A stretch of 64,000 nucleotides of DNA from Amyelois transitella. Taxonomy: Eukaryota; Arthropoda; Insecta; Lepidoptera; Pyralidae. The stretch's first letter is position 1. Each line of letters begins with the position of its first letter. Shown here piece after piece: positions 39,401-50,821 of the stretch. A model generated the notes under the pieces. That model saw only the letters and a list, made by a program, of their open reading frames with translations. It made no database searches and had not been told where the DNA came from. A program made the position numbers and the translations under genes. The stretch is from contig NC_083529.1 of NCBI RefSeq assembly GCF_032362555.1, forward strand, positions 7,192,001 to 7,256,000, in the 5' to 3' direction.

Positions 39401-40571
39401 TGTAGTCTTATAGAACATTCATAGCTAATTAATTCGTCAAATGTGTGAAGTTTCAACCTTAATGAAAACATTTGAGTAATGTGAATTTTCCAAGTTCAAT
39501 GCTTATCTAACTGAGGTAGGTAATGCATGAGTCAGCGAACAAAATAAAACTGCATAAAGTAAACCTTATGCGAATAACATAAGATACGGAATTAAACGAA
39601 ATTTAAAACTAACCATTGACACTTTAAAGCGCAGTCATTCAAAATTCAACCCTACTTAAATAGTTTAAGAATAAATTTAGCGAAAACAAGTGAAATTTGA
39701 TAAAGTTGACTAGAAATAGTTCTTTCAGCCGCCCTCACGCATGCGTAGATTCTCCACCTTTTCCCTCCCCTGATTTATAGAGATGGGTATAAATATTTTA
39801 AGTTATTGTCGGTAAAATAAGTAAGACTTTTAAGTCTTAACTTTCTTTGTAAAAATACTTGCTGTACCTACGCAATAAAACACTTGAGTAGGTATAGACT
39901 AATTCTATGACGATTTAATTTTATACTTATTTCTGTACACCATGATTTCTTATGACGATAATGATGATTGATGTTGGAAAGCAAGTTCCAAAATAAGTTA
40001 CGTGTTTGAAAACACACACATGCTATCACTACTAAAAACAAAAAACAGTTCGTAAAATAAATTGTAAATGATACATTAATTAGTTTCGTCTAGACGTTTT
40101 ATTGCTCAAACAATAAGCTATAGGTAGGTACCTACTACAAATAAGTAAACGTAACGTATTGTCGAACAAGGCTGCAATTGTCTGCAAAACGATTTAGCAG
40201 TATATCGTAATCGTAACTGCCTCATAAACACATAAACCTGCCGGCGAAACATTGACCGTTGTTATGCCTGTATCGATAGTCGGTGAAGTTTTTATGCACA
40301 CATCACTGCGCGCGCCTCCTCCCCTCACTCACGGAATGACTCGGCCGCGCCATGACACTCGAGAGCGCCCTACGAGACTGTCACGTTCAAAAATAGAACA
40401 GTTTTTTATTACAATAAACTGGTCGAAGGACATACTGGATTATTTAGGTACGTTTTATCATCCGTTTTTTTTATAATGGCAACACATATTCATTACTGTA
40501 AACTATATTTCGTTTACAATAATTTTCTCGATCGTTTTCGTTTAGATTGCCTTCGAATTGCAGCTGTATTA
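36460..40571. other. spz5 upstream region and intergenic DNA
   Basis: The 200 bp beyond the spz5 start (to about 36,700) is the likely 5' UTR/promoter, with locally higher GC near 36,620-36,680. Further on: an AGAAGAAGCGG repeat at about 36,945-37,080, a LINE 3' fragment at about 38,445-38,495, a foldback relative at about 38,530-38,760, a decayed minus-oriented LINE piece at about 38,765-39,000, and a GC-rich patch at 40,305-40,385 of unknown role. No gene is supported. Confidence 0.5.
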
Positions 40572-42899
40572 GTGACGGCACCAGTAATCAACACTTTTAG
40601 AGCATCATGTTCAATGAATAGCGATTACTCAAAATCTATAATACCAAGAACCATTGAAGTTGGTGAAAATCATAAAGAAATAGTATAAGAATAATATGTG
40701 CTGCAAATTTTTAATTAATTAATAATGGTTATTAGAATATAAATTAAATTTAAAAAATCATCAGAATCTCCAGTTATCGACATTCAAAATCCAACGATCG
40801 ACTACCACTTATCGACACCTACCCAGTTATCAACATCCTGTTATCGACAATGATGTCGTAAAAATAGGAAAAACCAGTAATTAAAGACAGTAAAATATTT
40901 AGTTAAGTATTTATTTCACATAATGCGTCCTAATATCACAAATGCGTACAAATTATTACAAAATTTAATAATCAGTCTTACAACTTAAAATTACAAATAT
41001 CAGAAATGCGTACAAATGCTACAAAATTAAAATTCAGTCTGACAACTTAAACTACTTACAAATAAATAAGTAACGAACTTTTTTAACGTTGATGTTTATA
41101 ACATTTATAGAATTCTGAATAATTTCAATATACCTAACTACTGTTTCTCAAAAATATCAATCTAATTCTTCTTCATAAAATATATATTAAGTAGAAAAAA
41201 ATTAAGTGAAGAACTAGTGACTCTTACCTTTAAATAAATATGTATATCTCTGTTAGGAACAAACAAGTGAGTGAGCAACTAAGTTCTATAAAACGATCAC
41301 ATATTTTATCCAAGTAAGTATATATATACCTAACGTTTTACCAAATTTTATATTATATATATATTTATATATCACATATTTTTACTGAGATCCTTAATTA
41401 TATATGTCAGGTAAATACTTTTGCATTTCTTTGATTTTATAAAACCCTCTATTGTTGAGACGCACGGGTGTATCAATTTTCTCAATTATTTGATCAAATC
41501 TGTACCATATTTTATCTGGTTTTTCAGGCCATCTAAAGGTGTTGCCCATTGACAAAACCATTGCACTAACTTCGAATAGATTATTCTCTACCTTTTCTAC
41601 CTTCCCGGGAAAGTATTTATTTTCGTACGTTACTATTACGTAACATCCTGAAGTAATTTTATTTGTTTGTCTAGTTTTACTTACTTTCTTCTTAGTAGTA
41701 AGTGTGCTAAGTGAGCATGAGGCATCTATGTCAAAATTAGAGTCAGTGGTGGTGGGAGACACTGGTTTTTTACGTTTTAATGGTTTTCTTTCACTGTTAA
41801 CTGATTTACTGATTTTGTTGATTATATTTTCTCTGTCGTTATCTTCCGAAATATTATCTTCAGCATAGCTGCAATCACTTTCAGCAAACTCAATCTCTAA
41901 ACTTGACTCTTCTGAAGATGATTCAATTCGGGGTATCTTCTTTTTATTTTTTTTAGAAATGGTTTTCTTTTTCTTTTCTGCATTGTTTTCTTTCAACTCC
42001 TTTTTTTCTTGTCGTTTTCTTGCTCGTTCTTCTTTTTCTTTTTGTTGCCTTTTTTTCTCATTTTCTTTTTTTTCATGGTATTCGCGCCATGCCTTGCTTG
42101 TTACTGCTGCTGGTATTTTTTCTCTCTTTATTCTTTTTTTCTTTTTATTTATATCGTCTTTCAATTCTATTCTATTCAAGAAACTTTTTAAAAGGTGATG
42201 GTACTATAATACCTAATGCATCATCCATCGTTTTTTTTTGTGGCTGCTATTTTATCTGTATGAATAGTTCTTGAAATAGGTGCGCGTGTTCTGGAAACAA
42301 AATTATATGAAAACCAATTATCGACACCCAGTCATCGACAGTGTCGATTAATGGTAAGCGATCTAAAATATTTATGATTAAAACACAGAATAATAAAGCA
42401 CTAAACAAGAAGCCAAGATCTTAAATCGAATTAAAAAAAATAAAAAAAAATAAATATCGACATATGTCGAAAACTGGAAAAATAAATTTTCACGGAACTA
42501 GTTATCGACATCGATTTTTAATAACCTCCAAATCTATTAATCGTCGCAATGACATATAATTACTTTAGCTTATTTAATATCAGTCTCAGAAATCAATACG
42601 CACTTCGATACAGTTACGTTAAATTAAAAATAAAATGAAGATTTTCAACTTACCTTGTTATGGATTTCGCTAATAAAATCGGATTAGCTAAGGAACTCAA
42701 ACGGTGACAGTAATATTTAGCTCGCCATTTTGAAAACAAATGGCCGAGCCCAAAGTTCTGTTTTGTGACGACAGAGGGAGTCCTGTTGTCTATGATTAAG
42801 TGTTGCCATGACGGGAAACCAAAATATAACTCTTATTTTTTCCTTAAGACTAGGTTAGATGTCGATCACTGGGTACATGTCGATTACTGGTGCCATCAC
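40572..42899 (-). mobile_element. pogo-like DNA transposon remnant
   Basis: Terminal inverted repeats of 22 bp with two mismatches: GTGACGGCACCAGTAATCAACA from about 40572 (shown in part) and its counterpart at 42878-42899. Copies of TATCGACA or close variants cluster inside both ends (about 40,775-40,860 on the left; 42,315-42,345, 42,450-42,515 and 42,855-42,890 on the right), likely transposase-binding repeats. The only coding trace is the transposase C-terminus on the minus strand. Exact ends and target duplication (TA expected) could not be fixed. Confidence 0.7.
41394..42300 (-). pseudogene. pogo-like transposase C-terminal region, broken
   Basis: An uninterrupted 261-codon frame (42176-41394, no ATG at its start) holds a Lys/Glu-rich coiled segment (AWREYHEKKENEKKRQQKEK), acidic serine stretches, and a C-terminal domain with GCYVIVTYENKYFPGKV and WPEKPDKIWYRFDQI. 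Upstream on the same strand, in other frames, are RTRAPISRTIHTDKIA and ALGIIVPSPFKKFL, typical of the region after the DDE domain in pogo/Jerky-type transposases, separated by a frameshift and a stop. The N-terminal DNA-binding and DDE catalytic domains are missing, so the element is not autonomous. Confidence 0.6.
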
Positions 42900-43830
42900 C
42901 CTACAGGTTAGGTAACGCAGCTTCTGTAGCCTTGAAACCTTAAATCTTTACATAATAAATTATTCATTGTTTTCAGTTGACGAGGCGAAGGCTGTAAGGC
43001 CTCAAACTGTTCAAACTGGCGATAAACTGGTGGAAGGAACCGGACATGGGAGGTGAATACCTTTATTACAATCGATGCAGGTATAGACTCTATATTACAG
43101 GGATAATTAATTTTATTGCTCGAAAAATCGATCGTCATAGACAAATAATGTAAATACAGAAGGCCTACATACTGCTATAATTTTTTTACCCAATTTAATG
43201 CACATTTTTATGGAATTACTACGAACAGTAAGTGTTATCCTTTTTTAATTATTTTTATTTACATGTAAAGGGTTTTTACTAAATGTACCAACAAAATTTC
43301 TGTTTTAAAATTTTGCCGCTGCTTTTATTTTTCAATGCAACTGATTTGTGGTGTTGCCATACATGTAAAAAGTATATAAATAAATATTATCTCTTAATAC
43401 TAAGAAGTAAACATGAATTCGGGTAGGTATCTTTTAAAACAAACAGTTCAAATAATAAGCTGCTTTCTTCGAATTAAATATGAATATTTATTTAGATAAT
43501 CATGAAAGATCTCGATCGCTATTTTATTTGGTAAAACTTTCTTTTTTATGGTATGGCCAGGGTAATAAAATGTACTTAGAGAATAAACTAATAATAATGT
43601 ACTTAAGATTGTTCAATTTGTTGTCAAGCTTGTGTAAGCCCAGAAAACCGTGGTACTTACATACATACATAAAATGATGTCGCTTTCCTGGAGGGATAGA
43701 CAGAGACTTTTTTACTTTGCTTCATCCACATTCATAAATCTCAATTGATCTTTTTCCAGAAAGTAGTTAATTTAGGGTACCCATACATTAACCACGTTCA
43801 GATGTCTCCAGACTATAAGTAGTATTATCA
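42900..43830. other. DNA between transposon and HD-like gene
   Basis: Contains a possible exon at 42,992-43,052 (after TTTTCAG, before GTGAAT, open as DEAKAVRPQTVQTGDKLVEG), a candidate first codon group at 43,413 (ATGAATTCGG|GTAGGT) and a LINE 3' fragment at about 43,660-43,740. None is strong enough to call. Confidence 0.35.
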
Positions 43831-44007
43831 ATGTGTTCCATGTCAGTCCCGCTCGGGGAGCGGGAAGGCTGCGCCGCGGCGCGCATGTGGCGCGTCGCTT
43901 GCGGGACGCTGGTGGCGCCCGGCGCGGACGACGCCTGGAAGCAGATCGTGGACTCCTCGCCTCCTGACGCCATGTGGCACTCATTGAGGAACTGCGTGGC
44001 TTATCAG
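43831..44007 (+). CDS. HD-like gene exon 1 (start uncertain)
   Basis: Residues 1-59, containing ADDAWKQIVDSSPPDAMWHS. Donor GTTCGT is weak. GC-rich relative to its surroundings. Confidence 0.55.
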
Positions 44008-47000
44008 GTTCGTTAGAAGTTAGCTGGAAGCTACTGGTTACAGTCGGTCAAAGTGGCCATTTTCAGAAAATTTCTATGACCAATACTGGAATGTCGTACC
44101 AATAATGACGAATTTACGTTTAAATTTTTAACTGACTATTACAAGGGCTTATACAGCTTGTACTCATACTTGAATGATAAACTTTAAATGTACTCGTACT
44201 TAAATTTAATGAATATTTGGCCAAGTTTTGACAGATAACCTGATTTCTTGTCGAAGCAATGAGGCTTCTATAACAAATTTCAAATTTCTATTGCCAATAA
44301 AAATGACAAGCACGCAATCAGACATAGAATTCATGAATACTTTCTCTCGAAGAAATGATAATAGATACTGACACTGAATATAATAGGCTAAATGCTTACT
44401 AAGTAAATAAGTATATCAGGAAGGACGTACTTAAATATTGAGCAAAATCAAGCTAAATGCCGTGTGGTTGCCGGCACCAATACAAAAAAGAATAGGACCA
44501 CTCCATCTCTTTCCCATGGATGTCGTAAAAGGCGACTAAGGGATAGGCTTGCAAACTTGGGATTCTTTTTCAGGCGATGGGCTAGCAACCTGTCACTATT
44601 TGAATCTCAATTCTATCATTAAGCCAAATAGCTGAACGTGGCCGTTCAGTCTTTTCAAGACTGTTGGCTCTGTCTACCCCGCAAGGGATATAGACGTGAC
44701 CATATGTATGTATGTATGTATGTCAAGCTAAACAATTTTATTCATTCGGTAAAAACAAACTATCACGTCTATACTTATTGTTTAGTTTGCGGATGATTGA
44801 GGCATTAAATTGATTAAACTAGTGGTCTATGGTGTACAAATGTCGACATACCGATCGAATTTTCAAAGGGAAGTAGAAGCATTTATCAATGTTTACTCAA
44901 AAATCCTTCTTTTTATGTTACAAAAAATGTTCACAAATATCTCTCTTACCAAATAAATAATATTTCATGAGATACAAATAGGTTACTTTCTCAATCTACC
45001 AAAATTGTAGAGTACCAACTTATCTACAGATTTTATCATATAGGTAACTACATTTACTTCCGTTATGTGCGTTAATTATTATGTTCTAGGTGTGATAAAA
45101 CTCAAGGTCCTGTCGTAATTCAAGTTCATTGCAACGTTATTTAAAATATTGCTTGTTATTATTTTTAGAAATGAGATTGGTTATTATATAGTTTAAGATA
45201 AAGTATATGCAACAAATAAATAATAATTATGAAATAGATAAGAAAATGGGAAAACTGAATGAAGATAAATTGAAGTTAGTAAACTAACTCGATCAAATTG
45301 GGGACACTGTAATAAAAAGTCTTTAAAATTTTGTTGCAGCCCATTAATGCTTTAACAAGATAACTTGTCCTGCATTTTGACCTTGACCATGAACCGATGC
45401 CAAAACTCGAACCATCACATGTAAAAATATAAAGAACGACGAACCAGATTTTATAATTTCACGAGTTTGAATCGTAGTCGTAAAAGAAGCAGTAAAAGTA
45501 GGCCCCATTGCCCCACACAAACAGTTAACAATGCTTGGTTTGGCTCACAATCGCATACTTACATGCACGGTATAAAAACATGCATTGATCCCTTTATTTT
45601 CTCAGTAGATTACATGGATGTTATGACTGCTGGACGTGATAGCCGTGAGATAGATTAGAAATTAGAATCATTTCAAAGAATAAACAATATTATAGAGGCT
45701 ATTTGTTTTATGTAAGCGATTATACGAGTAACATGGGAATTCTTTAAACATTTTTATCCTCTGATAGAGGTTTTAGACGATTTGAAGAGGTTACTGCTTT
45801 TAGCACTGACTGTCTCTAACCTCCACCAACACTTATTATTATTTATTATTTTATATTTTTTCCAATGTCACCTGTAATGATGTCCTTGGATAAATTTGTT
45901 CCTTAATATTATTTTCTGCTGGAAATATTAGATACTATAATAGGTACACATAAAATATTGTATACACATAAGAAAAACAAATGGTAAATTAATCTAAAGT
46001 CTCGCCAGACAAAAGTTTAGAGTATCTGTTCTTGCCAATGGGTACTTTCTCATATTTACTGATTGTTTTTTTTTCTTTACAAATTTAAACTTTTTAGTCA
46101 TAATCAGAAAATTGTATTTACTCTCTTTATTCGTTGACAGGTTGACACATCCATTAATTTAACTCTTCACAACTCCCTCTCACACAAAAGCAACAAACGA
46201 GTTTCTCTAGATTACTCCGTTACCAGCTCTCAACCATAACATCTTAATGATCGTCATCCATTGCTGGTTTTCAGGCAGGGGTATGGGCGAACCTGCTTTC
46301 AAAAGGCATCGACGACGTGATCCAACCAGCGGCGTTCAAGCTAGCGATTGTATTAAGACACACGCCATCTGAATTGGTAGTGAGGCTGCTCACTGATTTG
46401 TTGCGCTTGCATCCGCAGTCGGTATGTTCATTTTGTTTTTAAATGAGCGGTAAAGAGAGTTCTTTTGAATTATTAAATTTCTTTTGACGAGCATAAATTC
46501 CCACATATTATGGCAATGTAGGTATAAAAAGTTTTTACTGATGTTTAGTTTATGTTGATAACATTCTCGTTATGACTATTTAAAGATGCATTTTGCGTGA
46601 AAGTTGAAATCTCGAAATATGTAAATCTTTGTATTAGGGGCGAATTTTAAAAATATTGCTGTAAGGTATTACTAGTCTTGATAGAAAGGGGCAGGCAATA
46701 TTATATTTATATAACAGGTAGAGAAGTTGATCCATCTGCACTGCCGGCTGTATAGAAATGTAATAGTTTGTAAGAAGATAGTAAGTAAATTCTCTATGTT
46801 TTGTACCAGGATGGAAAGAAGACAAGAAATAAAAGTTTCGAGTTGGGAAACTTTAACTATATAATTATTCCTACTCTCTTTAATAATTGACATATTAAGA
46901 ATTATGATGACACTTCTCAAAACAATTTTCCTTTATTCCTCTTATGATAAAACAGTTACTAAGGATTGGAATCTCATCATAGCCAAAACCGCACTTACAT

Positions 47001-48715
47001 TTGAAAATAAATGCTAACCGCAAACTACAACCGACTTCCAGCAAGACCTAACATCGTACGTGCTAGCGCTGCTGACGGACGACGAGGCGCAGTTCTGCGG
47101 CAGCTGCGGGCGCGAGGCCGAGCCGTCCGCGCCCGCCGGGCCCGCGCCGCTGCGCGACCTGCAGCTGTTCGGGGACTGCGAGCTGGCTGGTAACACCGCA
47201 TTCTAAATTTGAAAATATATTGTTGATAATGCTGGCTGGTTTCAATTTGAAATTTAAAAAAGTTAGGATGAGAGTTTGTAGCTCGTGGACTGAGAAAAGT
47301 TTAAGAGAAAGCTGGCTGGTCATTCGAAATTATGAAAGAATGGGTTTGAATCTGACATTGTTTGTTAGCCTTGCTTTGAAACTTACAGCTTTCTCTCGTC
47401 GTATCGTATCTCGATTAAAGCTAGAGTAACTACTTAATAAATTTTTAATTTTAAAATAATTATCAAAATACTTATTTGCGCCCAAACGGCTCCTCTCCAA
47501 AGAGGTGAGGATATAATTGTTATTTACGCCATGAATAAGAATGAGGACGGTTGCTTTACATTAAGTGTTGCGTTTTCGATGCGTAAGGTAAGTTACACGA
47601 AGCCACGTCTGAACTCCCAACCGAACTACTTATAATTAATAATCTACAGAGAAGGAATGAAATTTCAATTCTAAAATATCGGAAGCACATGGCAATTGTC
47701 AAGCAACTACTCTAAGTAGATGCCATAAACATCGCTCTTATATAACTACATACATAAAATCTCTTCTCTATCCCTTGCGAGTTAGACGGAGGCTGGCTCT
47801 GTCTTGAAAAGACTAAAAAATTGCATTCAGATGTATCGCTTTATGATTGAATTGAGATTTAAATAGTGACAGGTTGCCATCCACAGACAGTCCATTGCCA
47901 CCATGAGGAATCTCAAGTTTTTTTTTTGTTTTGTCGCATCTTACGACATCCATATCACAGATATGGAATAGTACTGTGGTATTCTAAAGTGCCAGGAACC
48001 ACACAGCAATAACGAAATTTTTAAATAAGGGATTTCCTTTTATTTTCAGTTTTGGCAGCTTCGAAAGAAGAATATGATGCCCACGCTAAGTTGGTGAGGG
48101 CGGAATATTCCAAGTTGACGCAAGAAAATTATGTGGAATTAAGAATAAAGGTACAATTATTTTTTCATATACATAAAAACATCATGCCTCTTTCTCAAAG
48201 GGGTAGGCAAAGACTACATCTTTGTATCGCTCCGAACATACCTACTTCTTTTGAAAATTTGAAACACGTGTAGGTACTCCGTACTTGATACGGTAATTTC
48301 CCCTGATTCCTGTAATATTACCAAGTAAGTAGTGTTATCAGTGGAACTACTAGTAATTATGTCCAAAAAAATTACTACTGAACAATCCCAAGGTTTACGC
48401 AATGGAAATTTGCAGTAATAAGCATGTGTCTGTTGGAGGTATTGATGTATATCGAATATTATTATTTTTTTTTTAGTTTATTCGTTACAAACATGAATTC
48501 ACTTAAAATTTAGGTGTAATAAGGTAGACCACGCACTTTTTCTAATGCTATTCCTATACCCAACTCTAAAATTCCAGGTTCTCAATCAGTTCTCTCAAAT
48601 CCCGAAGTTATACCACACGCCGGAGTTCGAATGTTTTGAGTCGGCCGCGAGGGAAAATATCGAGCGGGAAATATGCACGTTACGGGAACATTTGTTGACC
48701 GGGAGGAACGAATAG
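43831..48715 (+). CDS. COG4339-type HD-superfamily protein, probably catalytically dead (5 exons)
   Basis: Exons 43831-44007, 46275-46421, 47042-47189, 48050-48150 and 48578-48715 join into 236 codons plus TAG. The C-terminal half (YDAHAKLVRAEYSKLTQENY and later FSQIPKLYHTPEF, then SAARENIEREI) matches the conserved tail of predicted metal-dependent HD-superfamily phosphohydrolases (COG4339), which runs EYDAYxxAIRxEY, R-P-R-[IL]-Y-x-T and A-x-x-N-L-x-R. In the N-terminal half the metal ligands are mostly replaced: WHSLRNC where YHTLEHI is usual (one His kept), and AIVLRHT where LWFHDAV is usual. An insert with CGSC follows at residues 127-130. Substrate and role are unknown. The start is uncertain: ATG 43831 is used, but a 10-nt first exon at 43413 joined at 43847 would give MNSVPLGE. 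Confidence 0.6.
44008..46274. other. HD-like gene intron 1
   Basis: Contains the full SINE at 44458-44722; otherwise AT-rich with no gene seen. Confidence 0.5.
44458..44722 (+). mobile_element. full-length TATG-tailed SINE (best reference copy)
   Basis: 265 bp starting TGCCGTGTGGTTGCCGGCAC and ending CAAGGGATATAGACGTGACC with a (TATG)n tail, flanked by TCAAGCTAAA at 44448-44457 and 44723-44732. No clear tRNA A/B boxes were seen, so the head origin is undecided. Confidence 0.85.
46275..46421 (+). CDS. HD-like gene exon 2
   Basis: Residues 60-108 (IQPAAFKLAIVLRHTPSELV), the segment aligning with the lost HD motif. Acceptor GTTTTCAG, donor GTATGT, phase 0. Confidence 0.7.
47042..47189 (+). CDS. 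HD-like gene exon 3
   Basis: Residues 109-157, with LTSYVLALLTDDEAQFCGSC and DLQLFGD, the latter aligning with the DLSILG metal-ligand segment. Acceptor CTTCCAG, donor GTAACA. Confidence 0.7.
47745..48008 (-). mobile_element. decayed TATG-tailed SINE
   Basis: Recognisable from ATCTCTTCTCTATCCCTTGC to CCAGGAACCACACAGCA, with several indels. Confidence 0.55.
48050..48150 (+). CDS. HD-like gene exon 4
   Basis: Residues 158-191, ASKEEYDAHAKLVRAEYSKL. Acceptor TATTTTCAG, donor GTACAA. A minus-oriented SINE at about 47,745-48,008 lies just upstream. Confidence 0.75.
48578..48715 (+). CDS. HD-like gene exon 5 (stop)
   Basis: Residues 192-236, FSQIPKLYHTPEFECFESAA and the final EREICTLREHLL. Acceptor AATTCCAG. 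Confidence 0.75.
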   Translation, partial: VLNQFSQIPKLYHTPEFECFESAARENIEREICTLREHLLTGRNE

Positions 48716-50821
48716 GAGACGATAACCTGTAAAGATTATTTATTAGCTTTATATAGACATTTGTTGTGCTGTGGGTCACATAATTTTGCGTGAGTATTTG
48801 ATATTGATAAATGACGATCAATGATTAGGTAGCTTATCAAATAAGGCTTATTCATGAATGTTTTTTTTTAAAAGAAATACCTATCATGTTTATGTTCCCT
48901 CTCTTAATCTCTGAAGTGATCCTAAATGTTAAAAAAACAATTTTTTGTCGAGTATAAGGTAACTATCTACAGGGTTAAGGGTTATTCGTTGAATTCGTTC
49001 GTTGAGTTGGTATCTCGTAATACAAGTCCTTTATAATTTGTCCTGTGTATATGTATGTATTCAATGACCTTATTACGGCATTACAATATGTCAAATGATT
49101 TCTCTAAAATAAGTACGCAAAATTATGAGAAATGTGATCTGAAAATTTTAAGCAGTCTAGTTTCGTAAATACTGCGGAATTGACATGAGAATTGATTTAT
49201 AACATGATGTAAGCTATAAATTAATTTAATTGGCATAATTTTGCTATCTTAATTTGTATAACAACATCGCTTCCACGGAATTAGGTAGAGAATGAATGTG
49301 TTTTTTGTCCATTCTGTTGTAATTTTAGGAGATATTCTATGCAATGCTTGTGTTGCCATTTCTACTTAATGTATTATGTTGGAGCTTAGCTAATATTCCA
49401 TATTTTGACTAAAAGCTCAATTTGATAGGGATCTAAAATGTACAAATATTGTTCTATAATATAGTGTTTAAATTTTAGTTCCATTCCATTCATTCATCAT
49501 TGAGAAGACAGAATCTACACATATATTCTCATTAATTTTTATTTGAACGTTTCGTTCATAATTAATGAATGAGTACTTTAGTACTTAGATTATTTGGTAC
49601 GCTGAATCATATGACAAGGTCATTTTATTAGTGTTATTTATACACGACATTTAATATCACATTATCTTCTCTAAAGTCGGTAATAAATAGTGATCGCCTT
49701 ATCATAATGTATTTGTTAAAATGTGAGTTACTGAAAATAAAATTTATTTTACTTCTATTGCATTTACCTTATTATTTGTGTGTGCCCTGTTATCATCCTG
49801 TTAACCTTGTATAATAAACATTTATTTTGTGATGTTAAAGATTGTAGTTTTTGGATTAGATATAGAAATTCTTAAGTTTGGGCATGTGGAGAGGATGAAT
49901 GAATACAGGTTCCCCAGGTGACGGAGTTCAGAAGGCAGTTTATTCGTGTAAAAACCTAATTTAATCAAGGATCATGGTCAAAACTCGTAACCCGGGCTCC
50001 TCTCCAAAAAGGTGAGCAAGTATTCAGGATTAATGCCAGATGAGAGAAAAAGAGAATGAGCAGATTGACTAAACAAATATACAAGGAGAGTGTAAATGGG
50101 GAATATGGGGATGTTGGACGAGGAAGAGCTAGATGAACAAACCTTGACCAAACAGTTCATCTATCTACTAAATATAAGATGTAGTAAAAGAAGTATATGC
50201 AATGATCGTGGTAAATGTGAAGATGTAGTTTTTGCCTACACTTCCAGAAAAAATGAGTGGTGTGACTTAATGTATTTTATATATAGGTACCATATAACTG
50301 TTCTTTCTTGTATTTATCATTCCTGAAGTTTTCTGTGAACATAAATTGGTAAATAAATAAATAAATACAATTTCGTATCGCTGAGTAAGTATTTTATAAC
50401 ACAAGTGTTTATTTTTATCTAGTTTTGTGCAACAGCGGTTTTAAAATATCAATAGAAAATTATTTGTACGTGTTTCGAAGTAATAGCATGGCAACATTCG
50501 TATTGTCACTAACGTCAAAAAATCGAAAAAGAAAGAATGGAAAAATGGCGTCTTCGTTTGCGTTTTACGTTTGCTTTGTCTAGTATTGTGAAAGATTCCG
50601 TGCAATTTTCAGATAATTTAGCATAGGATAATTTGTACACGTGTGGTTCAGTGTTCAACTGACAAATAAGCTTTCCAATCTATTACTGTTCGAGCTGGTT
50701 ATCAACACACAGGTAAAAAAACAGGGCGGAGAAAGGTCATCGAACGGCGAAACCGATCCGGGGATCCGAGGCATGGGCGAGGCGAGTGAGTGTTTTTTGA
50801 CAATGTCGATGTTCACAGGAC
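48716..50821. other. intergenic DNA and 5' region of the RBM5-like gene
   Basis: AT-rich. A diverged plus-oriented LINE fragment is at about 50,035-50,270. The 180 nt before 50,822 include upstream ATGs (for example 50,773) in another frame, so the leader may contain a short upstream ORF. Confidence 0.45.

Noticed and set aside
41959..42274. phenylalanine/serine-rich plus-strand frames
   Set aside because: Antisense of the lysine-rich transposase tail.
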